Shown one piece after another: positions 34,517 through 47,500 of a DNA stretch of 64,000 nt. The DNA comes from Aldrovandia affinis (Eukaryota; Chordata; Actinopteri; Notacanthiformes; Halosauridae), in contig JAINUG010000048.1 of NCBI GenBank assembly GCA_029706075.1, positions 3,776,501 through 3,840,500 of the forward strand, in the 5' to 3' direction. Below the pieces are notes generated by a model. That model searched no databases. It was given only the letters and a program-made list of their open reading frames with translations, and was not told where the DNA came from. How positions within the stretch are numbered: position 1 is the first letter of the stretch; each line of letters opens with the position of its first letter. The translations under genes were made by a program, and so were the position numbers.

Positions 34517-36491
34517 TACGCCAAATGTCACATTCAAAGGTAATTGAATACCAATACTGAGTGCCTCTGTTTTTGTTTAGTGAGTGGCAAGCTCACAATG
34601 CCTGTGTCCACACTCAAAATATGCATACCAACATCACAGTAAACATGACTAGTAATAAGAATAGAAAAGTTTAGATGGTGACATTTAATTTTTCAATAGA
34701 AAGGTGGATTACAATTTAATTTAATCCTATACATTAAGAACAGTATTAGCACTGTTAGATAAGTATATCTAAATAATTGTGCAATTATATACACTATATG
34801 GCCAAAAGTCAGTGGACACCTGACCATCACACCTACACTATATGGCCAAAGGTCAGTGGACACCCATTGCCAACAGGTGCATAAAATCCAGCACATAGCC
34901 ACAGACAAACATTTAGAATTCAGAATGGTTCGTAAAGAGCTCAGTGACTTTAAACGCGGCACTGTCATAGGATGCCACCTTTGCCACAAGTCAGTTCATG
35001 ACATTTCTGCCCTTCTAGATGTGCCCCTGCACAAAGCCCTGACCTCAACACCTTTGGGAGGAATTAGAACGCTGATTGTGAGCCAGGCCTTCTCGTACAA
35101 CATCAGTGCCTGACCTCACAGATAGGTACAAATTCCAACAGACACACTCCAAAATCTTGTGGAAAGCCTTCCCAGAAGAGTGGCAGCTGTCATAGCCGCA
35201 AAGGGGGGGTCCAACTCCATATTAATGCCCATGGTTTTAGAATGGGATGTCCAACAAACTCATATAGGTGTGATGGTCAGGTGTCCACTTTTGGCCATAT
35301 AGTGTAGATCAAGCAAACATCATTGATGATGAGGGTGTATGCTGAAACATTTGAATCTTTTAGCCTCTTCTGCACATATGAAACAGCACTGTGGACTGAC
35401 AATCCTTCTGAAAATCTTGTACATGTCTGAATGTTTGCTGCTCTGTAATGAGTGTGCTGTCTCCCATCCTGTTTGCTTCTTAGAGGAGGAATACACAGAT
35501 ATGCAATTTAAGACTGCTGCAAAAGATGTTGGAGATGAAGGGAACCATTCTACCTTTTCTGATGAAGAAATCCTGACAGGACAAACAGCAGAAGGCAAGA
35601 ATCTTCCATATCTGGCTGAATGACAATTAGCTATGTAACCTTGCATATACCCACACTACACGCTCACTTATAATCTAACCTTCAAATACAGAAACACACT
35701 CATAGACATATGTATGAAACATACATAATGTACATACGCACACACAAAATTATATACATTTTTGAATTGGGCAAATTGGTAATGTTTACTAACATTACTA
35801 ATGAAGTACATCCTAGGTACAGCCCACCTGATGATGTAATGTATGTACTATTTAACCTGTATCATACACCAGAAAGCAGGTATATTTCATTGAAGTGATA
35901 CAATCATGGAGGATTGGAAGATAGGCATTGACACCTTTTTCCCAGCTGGTTCCTGATAGCATATCTGTTAGATCTATATGCTGCATGTGTAACAGCATTC
36001 AGCACATGGTCACATCTGGTGCCAAGACCTCAAGAGCAAACAACACGATATCTTGCCTCCTGTGCAGTCAGGTGACAAAGCCAAGGTGATAATTGACAGG
36101 GCTAGAAATAAGGAAGACTTTAGCCAGGATTTTGTTGGCATGTAAATAACTGTCTGGTTTCCATGTGACAGCAGATGGACTCAACATTGCGATGACTAAT
36201 ATCATGCAGCCTACGGAGAGTTCCACATTCAGAATGAATCAGACCTTGTCTGAGGCTACCAGCCAAGGTAAGTGAAACTAGGTGAGATGGATTTGTCTCT
36301 GCTAGCTCTGGTTAAGTGACGAGTGTGTATGTGCATTTACGTGTGAATACATGCGTTCTGACAAAGTCTGTCTTTTCTCTCTACTTTGGTCAGGGTGTGG
36401 TCCATATCCCTTGCAGACAGAGTGGAGCAGTGATGTGGTTTATGCTCAAATCTACTTCATGAAGAGAGTCAAGGGTACCCCAGGAAAATAA
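32729..36491 (+). CDS. Receptor 4: hybrid CD2/SLAM-like with ITIM tail
   Basis: Predicted 338-residue receptor. Exons: 32729-32816, 32940-33221, 33674-33916, 34032-34133, 35484-35594, 36175-36267, 36394-36491; phase 1 throughout, frame open. Strong start context (A at -3, G at +4); signal sequence within residues 1-30 (VAFQIVSLYICM). V-like domain 30-123 (DARWRMSDK, NGSLLLKRATKSDTGNY), four-Cys C2 domain 124-204 (ASC, LTC, MAC, KKC), membrane segment 205-238 (CIILGLFIGIPVCSIAF). The tail is homologous to receptor 3: EYTDM (Tyr242), LNIAM where receptor 3 has LYIAM (Tyr to Asn279), and the ITIM DVVYAQI (Tyr323). A G-to-T change makes a stop five codons before the receptor 3 stop. Ectodomain and membrane exons pair with receptor 5, tail exons with receptor 3: a chimeric gene formed by tandem duplication. 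Inferred inhibitory receptor. Confidence 0.85.
34790..35306 (+). mobile_element. Deleted Tc1 transposon (block A copy)
   Basis: Duplicate of 27614-28184 with an extra internal deletion just after the left end. Same remaining N-terminal transposase frame. Confidence 0.75.
35595..35600 (+). promoter_or_regulatory. Non-canonical GC splice donor, receptor 4 intron 5
   Basis: GAAG|GCAAGA: the GC donor inherited with block A. The exon is one codon shorter than in receptor 3. Confidence 0.7.
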
Positions 36492-38676
36492 CTTGACTTT
36501 GCATAAAGAATACATAGAGATTGTTCCATTTGCTTCCTATATTAACATCACAAGTTTTGCAGATGTATAAGGTTAGACTGTCGTTGGGAAGGTTTTTATA
36601 TTGTGGTTAGAGTGAAGAGAGCCATATATTAGTACCATGCAAAGATATGTATTAGGTCTGTAATTACATAACTTCCATAAAATCAAGCAAGGTAAACATT
36701 TCCCAAAACGACTAAATTGATGCTACAGTATGTTAATCTGTAGAGGATTTCATGAATATATTATCAACATGACATGTAGATGAAGCCCTGGGTTGAATCA
36801 AACAATCAAAACAATTGTCCAAAACCTTGGGAGAGAGAGAGAGAGCGAAAGAGAGGGAGAGAGAGCCTCTCCTCTACAGACTGACTGGGTTTTTCTTTGT
36901 AAGCAATTCTTCATAGGAGAATTTGTATAACATGTACTGTATCAACAATCATATAAATGTCTTGTTTGTCATATATCTGAATAATATCGTATATACATTT
37001 CAAATGTTCTCCCTTTCCTACATTTATTGTAATTCATTCATTTAAATGCAACACCTTTAGAAGGCTGTGAGTCAAGTTTAAATTGTAGAGAAGACAACCT
37101 GAAGATGTTTCACAGCGATAAACCACAGATGCAGTCTATGCTGTTCTTAATTTCACATTGAGTCCCCCCCTGTACAGCCCACAAAATGTTATTCTCCCAC
37201 CCAGTCTCTTTAAAAACAGCTTGAAACCACAAGGCCTTTATTCCTATATTTAACAGCCCTGGCTCACTTCAGTGCAGCAGTTTGCATGCATGTGACTGTT
37301 TGCATGTCTCTGTTCTTCCTGTGGGGGGCGTTTTCCTAGAGAATGTGGGGGCAGGATATTATGAGATTGATAAGTCAGTGGACCAGGTGGGTGAAAACAT
37401 CACATGGTTTTCTAAGAGGGCTTTGTCATGTTCATGTCCTGCCTACCGATCCTTATTAGCTGGTTATTGGCCGGTTGTAATATTGCCTACAGGGTTGTAG
37501 TCGAGACCACCTTAAATGAGTCTGATTCAAGACCAAGACCGACAGGAGTTCGAGACCGATTAAAGGCCGAGACCAGAAAAATCCAAGTCATTTTCGAGAC
37601 CAAGACCATAAAAGTGCAGCTTTTATGCATTTTTCATAAATTTTCATTTTTCGTAAATATAAAAAATACTGTCAGTGGTTACTGTGGTTTAATATTGTTT
37701 CAGGTTTAATAATTGAATGTTATAGTGAAAATTGTATATAATGATCAGAATAAAATATTACAAAACAACATTCCTCTTTTGTCTTCTCCCAGTGCATTAC
37801 ACATGGTTCTGTGTGTTTAGAATACATACTGTATTAACACTGCACAAAGAGAACAATTGCCATCTAAACTTTTCTAAAGATGAAGCCTCAAAGTAAATTA
37901 AAACAGTTAATACATTCTGAGCACTAAAATAGCATTAAAATATTTGATGGCTGCTGTTCCCAATTCCTGTTTCATTAATGCACACTATGAACATAAATAT
38001 GTTTTTAAAGGGAGGAGGATGTCCTGTGTACACATAATCAAAATGTTCACAGACACATGAAGAAAAAGAACGGCTGATTAAGAGGAATCCTGATTTAATT
38101 GGCTGATAGTTTCTATCTGTTCCTAACTATAGGTTATTTGGGTTATGCCAGTCATTGAAGCAGTCTCCGTCACAGGACATGAACTTGTGTCTTCTTGTGG
38201 CAGAGCCGGTACTTCCACCTACTAGCTGACTGGTAACTACTCACCGGTCCTAAATGGCGAAACGGGTCTTCTTTTGGGCTTTTGGTATTGTAAAAGCAAA
38301 TAATAAATCAGAATAAATGAAGAGAAAACAATGAAGAGTTTTCCAAAACTTCAATCGTGTGCATCTTCATTAGCATCACGATGTGCGTATAGCACATTTA
38401 TTATAGTAAATGCAAAACAAAGGAAACCTCATTTCATTGTAAAGGAAAATGCATTAGTTAGAACTGTAGACAAATTTCACCAGATTTCACCAGATATGAG
38501 GGAATCAGTTATGCAACATGATGATATTACTGGTGACACTGGTTGCCATTCAGGGGGGGCTGTTTGGCCAATATGTATCGGAGAATGATGGGTGTGGGCT
38601 TAGTTTGTAGCAAAGGATACCATCGTGAGGATACAAAACTTTCCTATGTGAAACATACTCGCATATCTCCTGTTTG
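36492..38676. other. 3-prime flank of receptor 4
   Basis: No intact gene. Duplicate of the receptor 3 flank. A (GA)n run lies at about 36832-36865. At 37331-37440 there is a segment absent from the other copy (see findings). Confidence 0.45.
37338..37426 (+). pseudogene. Possible Ig-exon start relic
   Basis: After an acceptor-like 'gttttcctag' (ends 37339) the phase-1 frame reads ENVGAGYYEIDKSVDQVGEN then ITWFSKR, resembling the start of a CD2-type V domain (VGDTI...W in receptor 4). No second half or donor is seen. The match is short; chance cannot be excluded. Confidence 0.3.
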
Positions 38677-38821
38677 CCATTTGAACGCGACACGCGCTGT
38701 AGTCACTGCTGCTCCAAATCGTACTTTTCCCTGCAGTTTCACCGCCCGCATTTTCTGCATTTTTATACTGGTTTAAACACAAAACTCTTCTCTATTTTAA
38801 AATATTTTTCGGTTACTCATT

Positions 38822-40650
38822 TTTTTACATTTTACATTTTAAGCATTTAGCAGACGCTCTTATCCAGAGCGACTTACAAGATGTGCATTAATACAAGGTA
38901 AGAACAATCAAAGTTGGTGCACAAGATCAGTGCAGGAATACAGCGATAGACATCATTGCAGGCATCTGCATATCATACCTGTAACACTGGGAAAGAAAAG
39001 GTTAGTGGGTTTAAAAAAAATTTTTTTTTAATTAGGTACAGTGTAGAACAAGTAAACAGTGGTGACGACAGATTGACTAGATGGACAGTGTTCAGTGGTA
39101 ATGGAGTCTGAAGAGGTGGGTTTTGAGTCTCTTGCGGAAGATTGGAAGTGATTCCGCAGTCCTGACCGATTGCGGGAGGTCGTTCCACCAACGAGGGACC
39201 AGGACAGAGAAGAGGCGAGACCGCGAGGAGCGGCTGCCAGGCGCCCGGAGGGATGGGGCAGTCAGTCTGCCAGCGGAGGTGGAGCGGAGGGCTGGGCGGT
39301 GTAGGGAGTGATGAGTGACTGGAGGTACGGGGGAGCAGTACCTCTGGCCGCTTGAAAAGCAAGCACCAGTGACTTGAATCTGATGCGTGCTGCGATGGGG
39401 AGCCAGTGCAGAGAGGAGAGTAGAGGGGTGACGTGGGTGAACTTCGGCTGGTTGAACACCAGGCGAGCAGCAGCGTTCTGGACTAGTTGCAGTGGCTTGA
39501 TGGCACAGGCCGGAAGGCCTGCCAGCAGGGAATTGCAGTAGTCCAGACGTGAGATCACCAGGGCCTGGACCAGGAGTTGAGTGGCCTCTTGGGTGAGGAA
39601 CGGTCGGATCCTCCTGATGTTGTGGAGGGAGAACCGGCAGGTCCGAGTGATCGCTGCAATATGGCTCGAGAAGCACAGCTGGCTGTCCAGGGTTACCCCA
39701 AGACTCCCGGCACACTGGGACGGAGACACTATGGAGCCTTCCATGGTGATTGATGCATCAATCATCGGGGAGCCCTTCGCTGGGAGGAAGAGCAGCTCTG
39801 TCTTCCCCAGGTTCAGCTTCAGGTGGTGGGTGGACATCCATGCAGAGATGTCAGCCAGGCATGCAGAGATCCGTGCCGGGACCTGGGTATCAGATGGAGG
39901 GAAGGAGAGAAAGAGTTGAGTGTCATCAGCATAGCAGTGATAGGAAAAACCATGAGCAGAAATAACAGAGCCAAGTGACTTAGTGTACAGAGAAAATAGG
40001 ACGGGGCCTAGCACCGAGCCCTGCGGAACTCCGGTAGAGAGGGTGTGGGGAGAGGAGAGGGATCCTCTCCAGGCCACCTGGTAGGACCGGTCAGCCAGGT
40101 AAGACTCAAACCATGTCAACACAGATCCAGAGATTCCCATCCCGACGAGAGATGAGAGCAGGATCCGGTGGTCCACGGTGTCGAATGCCACCAACAGGTC
40201 GAGGAGGAGAAGGACGGAGCTAAGGGATCGGGACTTATCAGTGTGAAGAGCCTCAGTGACCGCAAGGAGAGCAGTCTCTGTGGAGTGGCCTGCTCTGAAC
40301 CCAGATTGGTTGGGATCAAGCAGGTAAGAGATGAGCAGACAGTTGATTATAGACAGCCCGCTCTAACGTTTTGGAAAGGAATGGGAGGAGAGAGACAGGA
40401 CGGTAGTTAGAGATGACAGCAGGATTCAGAGAGGGTTTTTTGAGGAGGGGGACAACCTGAGCGCATTTGAGGGAGGAGGGGACAGAGCCAGAGGAAAGAG
40501 AGGAGTTAATGACATTGGAGACAAAGGGGAGGATGTCCGTGGCAATGGACTGGAAGAGGGGGGAAGGAATGGGATCAAGAGGGCAGGTGGTGGGACGGTG
40601 GGAGAGAACAAGTTGAAGGATGTCCGAGTCAGGGAGGGGTGAGACTAATC
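38822..40650 (-). mobile_element. L2-type LINE, 5-prime truncated, minus strand
   Basis: The minus-strand frame 39262-40194 (310 residues) encodes reverse transcriptase: [29 protein letters not shown] and the catalytic YADD of [13 protein letters not shown]. It continues after a frameshift in 39092-39715 to a RLKTHLFRLHY end. The 3-prime terminus (38822-38900) has 'agcgtctgctaaatgc' and an A/T-rich tail typical of fish L2 elements. It is inserted inside the larger plus-strand LINE region. Fragments of the same family lie at 6374-6630, 16590-17411 and 17999-18165. Confidence 0.85.
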
Positions 40651-43600
40651 AACCTATAGGGTAAGCACAAACGATGGCTGCTTCCTCTCCACTCTTTTTT
40701 TGCTCTCGTTGTAGCATGTATAGTCTTAGCTCTCCTGCCGATGTTACTGATAATGTTAATTTTACATGCCATAAGTGTGAGCTTAATTTAGCGTTGGCGG
40801 AGAGGGTAGTTGAGTTAGAGGCCCGCATCCGGACTCTCAGAGAGATTAAAGACCATGAGAGTTTTATTCAGTGTGTAGAGTTCTACGCCGGATGCACCTG
40901 TGAGCGCTTCTCCCATCGCACCAGCAGAAGAGCCGACACAGCACAGCCAATTTGTCACGGTTCGGCGGGGACATAGTTGTCAGCCTAAGTAAGATCACTA
41001 GCTCCTAAAGCTGCACTTGTGAACGAACTGATCACTGATTATAAACTTGACATTTTAAGTTTGACGGTTTTAGGTTAGACCTGATGAGTACATAGCATTA
41101 AATGCATCTACCCCGGTTGGATACTCTGGTTGTCACAATCCTCGACAGTCAGGCAGAGGTGGTGGCGTGGCTGTTATTTTTGACACTAGACTACGCCTTA
41201 CTAAGAAATCTATAAACATATTCTCTTCATTTGAAGTGCTTTCCTGGGCTCCATACAGACTAATGTAGATAATAGATCTATATTTACTTCATCTTTTATA
41301 CTAGTTACTATCTACAGACCCCCTGACCCTATGCTGCTTTCCTCTCAGAGTTTTCTGACTTTTTATCAAACCTAGCAGTTATGGCAGATAAAGTTGTGAT
41401 TATAGGCGACTTTAATATTCATGTTGATAATGGAAATGATTCTCTAGTGAAGGCTTTTGCTTCTATTCTTGACTCCGTTGGTTTTGTCCAAAATGTGTCT
41501 GGGCCGACTCATTGTCATCAACATATACTGGACTTAGCTTTATCCTATGGTATTAGCATTAGCAATCTAGTTGTCTCTCCTCATAATCCTGTGCTCTCTG
41601 ACCATTTCCTTATTACGTTTGAAATTCATGCTACCACTGCTATTAGATCAAAACCAGTGTTCTACTTTAGTCGCTCCCTAAATTCCTCTACGATACCTAA
41701 CTTTGTCAGCCTGTTCCAAGAATCATTTACTGTTAATCAGGATCCCACTAGTCTACAATCTATTGATCAGCTGACAGACAATCTAAATTACACCCTGCGC
41801 AACACTCTTGATGTTGTTGCGCCTCTCAAAAAGAAAAAAACTAGCCAAAAGAAGCTTGCACCATGGTATACTGACCACACACGTGCTCTTAAACAAGCTT
41901 CTCGCAAGTTGGAACGTAAGTGGCGATCCACTAAATTAGAAGTATTTTATTCTGCCTGGAAAGACAGTCTGGTACAGTACAAATATGCTCTCTCCTCTGC
42001 AACGTCAACCTATTTGTCTGATGTGATTGAGCATAATAAGAATAATCAAAAATTTATTTTTGATACAGTGGCCAAACTGACAAAGAACCACACTGAAACC
42101 AATGCGAAGCCTCCGGCAGCCTATAATAGTAATGATTTCATGAACTTTTTCTCTGAGAAGATTGAGAAAATTAGAGATGAAATTACTAAAATGGCACCTT
42201 CTGCTGTAGCGGACACTGATCAGAAAGCACAGGCTTACCAGGACAGGGGTCCTATGGCTACTCTTGAGTTTTTTAGTGCTCTGGAGTGGACTGAATTTTC
42301 TAAATTGGTTATGTCCTCCAAACCATCTACTTGCCAATTAGACCCAATCCCAACACAACTTGTTAAAGAACTTCTTCCTGTTATGGGGCAATCCATGCTA
42401 GACATTATTAATCTGTTTCTTTCATCAGGCTATATGCCAAATTCTCAAAAAGTGGCAGTAATTAAGCCACTTTTAAAGAAACCAAACCTTGACCCAGAAA
42501 ATCTCAGTAACTACAGGCTAATTTCTAATCTTTCTTTTCTCTCAAAAATTCTAGAGAAAGCTGTAGCTCAGAGACTGACTTCATTCCTGACATCAAATGA
42601 CATCTATGAAACTTTTCAGTCAGGATTTAGGCAACACTATAGCACTGAGACTGCTCTTATTAAAGTTGTCAATTACTTACTGATATCAGCTGACCGTGGA
42701 TGCGTCTCTATTCTTGTGCTTTTGGACTTAAGTGCGGCGTTTGACACAATAGACCACCAAACTCTTCTGAGCAGACTTGGAAACCTAGTTGGACTGCGTG
42801 AACAGGCACTCTCCTGGTTTAAGTCCTACCTGTCAGATAGGTATCAATTTGTGCAGTTAAATGATGAGCCCTCTGCTCTCTTCAAGGTGGAATATGGTGT
42901 CCCTCAAGGTTCTGTTCTGGGGCCATTATTGTTCTCCCTTTACATGTTGCCACTTGGTGATGTCATTCGTAAACATGGCGTACATTTTCACTGCTACGCA
43001 GATGACACACAATTATACCTATCAATGAAACCTGGCGAAGGACAATTTGAACAGTTGGAGGCCTGTTTTAAAGACATAAAAGACTGGATGTCAGATAATT
43101 TTCTATTGTTGAATACTGATAAAACAGAGATGTTGGTCTTGGGGCCCAAAAACCTCAGAAGAGGGTTATCTGATTTATCTCTTAATCTGGATGGTTGCTC
43201 TGTTGCTGCAAGTTTGGTGGTAAAAGACCTTGGTGTTACTATAGATCCTGGTCTCTCATTTGATAGTCACATCAAAAACATTTCCAGAGTAGCCTTTTTT
43301 CACCTGAGGAATATTGCCAAAATTAGGGACTTCCTGTCATTAATAGATGCAGAAAAATTGGTACATGCCTTTGTTACATCTACATTAGATTATTGCAATG
43401 CATTACTGTCTGGCTGGTTCAATACCTCACTCAGGAGCCTACAACTCATACAGAATGCTGCTGCAAGGATCCTGACTAGAACAAAGAAATATGAGCACAT
43501 TAGTCCTGTGTTAGCGTCACTTCACTGGCTTCCTATAAACTATCGTGTAGACTGTAAGGTACTCCTCTTAACTTATAAGGTGTTGCATGGACTTGCACCC

Positions 43601-44535
43601 TCTTACTTGACGGATCTACTTCATCCGTACAATCCCCCATGTTCGCTTCGCTCACAAGATGCAGGCAACTTGGTAGTCCCTAGAATATCAAAAAATACAG
43701 CAGGTGGCAGAGCTTTCTCCTATAGAGCTCCTTTACTGTGGAACAGTCTACCCGTCTCTGTGAAGGAGTCAGACACAGTCTCAATTTTCAAGTCTAGGTT
43801 AAAAACACATCTCTTTAGTCTCTCTTATAGTCATTAGGTGCAGATGTGGAGGGGGCATAGCAATAGAGCCTTCTGGCGCAATGAGCTATCCTTACTGTCA
43901 GCAATCATAAGTGATGATCCGCCCCTATCAGGACTGCTGATGATGTGGTGGGATGGTCTCTGAGTGCCCTCATGGCTGCGTGCTCCCTGTGCCACTCACC
44001 TAATTAGTTATGCTGCCCTAGATTACTTCTGCTGGTGCAAAAGTGTTATCACTACTCTTTCCCCTGATCCGGTGTGATATTTATCATAGTCATAATTGCA
44101 CCTTTCCTCTTTTCTCCCGACTTCATGGCACCTGTCCGGAGCTCACCTGCCCCAGAGTCAACCCCCCACCCCTGCCATGTGTTAGCCGGATGCCGCTGGC
44201 CCAGACCCTAGCTGCTGGTTCCATCCCCCGCCCTGCCCTGGTATCTGGAGGGATGAGGTCCACCCCACCCCTACACTTAGAATGCCCTTCCGGCGGTCTG
44301 TTAAGCCTCATGAGCCTCAAGGACTATTTGTTTTGTTTTTCTCTGTAACCCACAATTTTCCAGGAGTTCATCTCTACCGCCTTTTAAGGGGTCAGGGAAT
44401 AATTTTCCAGTCTCCCACATTGGTTCCAATGGTTTTCTGGTTTTTTGATTCCCTCTGGAAAATGTCAATTGTGAAGCGCTGTGTGACAACCTGTTTGTAA
44501 ATGGCGCTATACAAAAATAAAGATTGATTGATTGA
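40651..44535 (+). mobile_element. L2-clade LINE, plus strand
   Basis: Contains an ORF1-like frame (40674-40976, with Cys pairs and a short coiled coil VVELEARIRTLREIKD), a damaged endonuclease (about 41070-41380: GRGGGVAVIFDTRLR and TIYRPPDP separated by a stop and frame changes), the long reverse transcriptase ORF, and a 3-prime UTR ending 'gcgctatacaaaaataaag' plus (attg)n at 44535. The insertion interrupts the duplicated unit: flanking 'atctc' is present on both sides. Confidence 0.85.
41381..43837 (+). CDS. LINE ORF2 (endonuclease end plus reverse transcriptase)
   Basis: An 818-residue open frame. Residues 1-85 are the end of an APE-type endonuclease ([13 protein letters not shown], then [10 protein letters not shown]). 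A linker follows, then reverse transcriptase blocks: [58 protein letters not shown], and the catalytic [13 protein letters not shown] around residue 545. The C-terminal part ends [13 protein letters not shown]. This is the catalytic protein of an L2-clade element, which copies its own RNA at a nicked target. The 5-prime endonuclease part lies in other frames with a stop, so the element is probably no longer autonomous although the RT is intact. Confidence 0.9.
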   Translation: MADKVVIIGDFNIHVDNGNDSLVKAFASILDSVGFVQNVSGPTHCHQHILDLALSYGISISNLVVSPHNPVLSDHFLITFEIHATTAIRSKPVFYFSRSLNSSTIPNFVSLFQESFTVNQDPTSLQSIDQLTDNLNYTLRNTLDVVAPLKKKKTSQKKLAPWYTDHTRALKQASRKLERKWRSTKLEVFYSAWKDSLVQYKYALSSATSTYLSDVIEHNKNNQKFIFDTVAKLTKNHTETNAKPPAAYNSNDFMNFFSEKIEKIRDEITKMAPSAVADTDQKAQAYQDRGPMATLEFFSALEWTEFSKLVMSSKPSTCQLDPIPTQLVKELLPVMGQSMLDIINLFLSSGYMPNSQKVAVIKPLLKKPNLDPENLSNYRLISNLSFLSKILEKAVAQRLTSFLTSNDIYETFQSGFRQHYSTETALIKVVNYLLISADRGCVSILVLLDLSAAFDTIDHQTLLSRLGNLVGLREQALSWFKSYLSDRYQFVQLNDEPSALFKVEYGVPQGSVLGPLLFSLYMLPLGDVIRKHGVHFHCYADDTQLYLSMKPGEGQFEQLEACFKDIKDWMSDNFLLLNTDKTEMLVLGPKNLRRGLSDLSLNLDGCSVAASLVVKDLGVTIDPGLSFDSHIKNISRVAFFHLRNIAKIRDFLSLIDAEKLVHAFVTSTLDYCNALLSGWFNTSLRSLQLIQNAAARILTRTKKYEHISPVLASLHWLPINYRVDCKVLLLTYKVLHGLAPSYLTDLLHPYNPPCSLRSQDAGNLVVPRISKNTAGGRAFSYRAPLLWNSLPVSVKESDTVSIFKSRLKTHLFSLSYSH

Positions 44536-47500
44536 TCTCGTAGACCCAGGAGAATGACATCTTTGCTGTTGTTGGTGATACAAAATGCAACATTGGAATG
44601 CTCTCGATTTGGCTGGCTCTTGTAACAAAGCAGGGTCTTTGTCACAGCTGAAAGCGGTAGCCTACTTACAAATCAATCAGTATCATTACATTCATTCAAG
44701 CTTTATTTATACTCGAAAATTACACTGAGTAATTACACTCATTTGCAGCGTCGTCGAGTAGTTACATATGTTCATTGGACAGCATCAACAATCAATGTAT
44801 GAACAATTTAAGAACATGCAGCTCAAAGTGCTTTACATTAAAAAGGATAGAAGCAGCTCACAATGCAGCATAAAAAATTTAAAAAACTTTCTGAGAAATG
44901 TAGAAACAGAATCTCTAAAATGAAAATCAATATTAATAATATTATGGTTTCTAAAAAAAAAAAAATACAGTTTCAGAGAAATTTAAAAACAATTACAAAT
45001 TGTGGCGATCTGCTTAGTCACCAATGTTCTAAACCGACCCATGGACACTAGACTACTTAGTTTCAGTGTACCCTGCAGGGCATTCCACGAGTCTGGGGCA
45101 CAGAAACTGAAGGCAGATCTACCAAGTTCAGTACTAACTCTAGGTGTTCTAAGTGTAAGCCAATCATTGGATCGTATACCATAGGGTCCAGAGGTCCATT
45201 CTAATAATGAAGTGATATAATTTGGGCAGTCTCCAATTATGGCTTTGTACAGAAATAGATACCAGTGCAATTCTCGTCTCTCTGCCAGAGAGGACCATCC
45301 AACATGTGGATGTGTGAAGTGCCAACTGCTGACTAGTCTACTACACTGCAATGCACACCTAAATTGTGGTAATTGAATGATTACTTGGGATCGTAATGCG
45401 TTGATTGCTTAACAAGTTGCTTCAGAAAGTCCTCCATTGACCTCTTGGTGTTGGAGGATGGAACAGCAGGGTCCTGACAGAGGTGGTGAAAAATACATGG
45501 CCTTACCCATAACTCCAACAGCCACTGAATACCACTACAGAAAAAACACTTCATGTGACATTTTTGGGGGAATTCCCTGCCACTGCTCTTTGTTCCTAAA
45601 AACCCACATTGTTTTAAGTTCGAGAATACCAAATGAACGTGATGGAATTCTTACACTTTCTTATAGATATTTTGTTTATCATATACGTGCAAAAGTAGGC
45701 TACAGAGCTGGTTTTGACACCGCTTGAGCATTCATCTGCAACTGACCACATCTAATAAACACAGAAAGATACCATATTTTAAAGCAACTCAGAAACAGAA
45801 CAGAAACAGAAACCCCCCACCACTGGTTGAATAGAAAAAAAGTGCTTGAAGTTGCATGCCATTACACGCAACCACAGTTTAAATGCTGTGCACCAGCAGA
45901 GAATGGCTTCTCTCCACTCTGCCTGCAATTTAAAATTAATGAACAGGGTTGCCTTTCAGATTGTGAGTCTGTACATTTGCATGCAAGATGGTAAGTTCTG
46001 TTTATTTTTACACTTGCTTTTTATTCTCAAAAAAGGACTTTCACTCAGGCTTCTTTCAGCGTATTGGAAAATGATGTAAATTACATGTCAATTCATTTCC
46101 AATCCCAATTCAGCTGTGGCACAGAAGTCATCCCGAGAAGTTGGACAAGTTGGGGACACCATATTTTTGCATCATGCCTGGAGGAACAGCCATGTTGCAG
46201 ATGCTCGCTGGAAAATGTCTGATAAACGTCTAGGAACTATTCAGGATAAATGTCAGGTTTTTGCAAACGGATCACTTCTTCTCAAAACGGCAACAAAAAG
46301 TGACACAGGAAATTATACAGTGGAATTGTATGACCATTTCGGACATTTCATTTCAAAGACAGAGATTGAGGTCATCATTATGGGTAAGATCTTTAAGAGC
46401 AATTATATTGACAAAATGACTAATTGGGGTTTTGCCAGCCCCATATCAACAAATAACCAATTTGGACATCTAATTAATTACACATGACTACTTAAATACA
46501 ATATGATGTGGACTATCCAACTGTCTATCCAAAAGAAAATGTACTGTCCCTTTGTAACAGAAAAGGCAAATAACTGTAATTATAAATAAAGCTCTTGAGA
46601 ATCCAAAATGTGTGATTTTGTATTTATTGTTTACCCCCAACTTTCACCTCCTCTAAGCAAGCCATTCTAAACTACTTTGATGTTACAGTGAAAGACAGCT
46701 TCATGTAGCTGGCAGAAAATTCATTGAGGATTTGATTGAACAGTCCCAGAATAGTACAACTCCACTGTTGCAGCCTGCCATGGCCTCAGTTTCAGTCTGT
46801 ATTCTTTATTTCTTTTTTCTGTATTGTCATTTCCTAGAGCCTGTGTCTCAGCCAGAAATACATGCATCTTGTATGGTAGATGGACAAGTCATGCTGACCT
46901 GTTCAGTGGACAGAGGGGATGAGGTCAAGCTGCAGTGGACCAGGCTCGGGAATCTGTCCCAGCAATTACAGTCAGAGCGAACCCTGTACCTGGTCAGTAA
47001 TGCATTCGTTCACATGGCCTGTGTTGCAGAAAACCCGGTTAGCAAAAAGTCCAGCAAACCCATTACGAAAAAATGCAGAGGTAAGAGCCTACAATATGGT
47101 CTGTGTCACTCATCCTAAACAGTATAATTAAGTAAAGATAAAGACCAACAGCTTGACAAACACTTTTGAATACTTTTAACTGAAACAGGTCGTATTCCAG
47201 TTTGCATCGTATTGGGACTGTTCATTGGTATTCCAGTGTGTTCCATAGCCTTTATGAAGTTATACAAGAAGCCAATAAAGAACAGTGAAGGTAAGCATAA
47301 GATTCTTGTACATTAAATATGTTTATTTCCTTCTGTTTTTGAACTCTTCATAAGTATATTTTCACGCCATCTTTGACCAATCTGATTTGACCGGCAAACA
47401 CAAATTAGTCTTAAATATCATTCGGGTATTTGAGTCAAACTCAAATAGTACACTTGTTATTTTATCACAATTTCACACCTTAAATTAGCCCTCATATAAA

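Larger units (their letters stand above)
34514..38676. repeat. Tandem duplication block A, copy 2
   Basis: Copy of 27336-31437 carrying the tail exons of receptor 4. The right edge is cut by the LINE insertion: the shared 'catatctc' at 38669-38676 continues as 'gtagacccaggag' only after 44535. Confidence 0.85.

Noticed and set aside
40674-40976. Host gene with a zinc-binding N-terminus
   Set aside because: Directly precedes the LINE endonuclease in the same orientation and looks like L2 ORF1.
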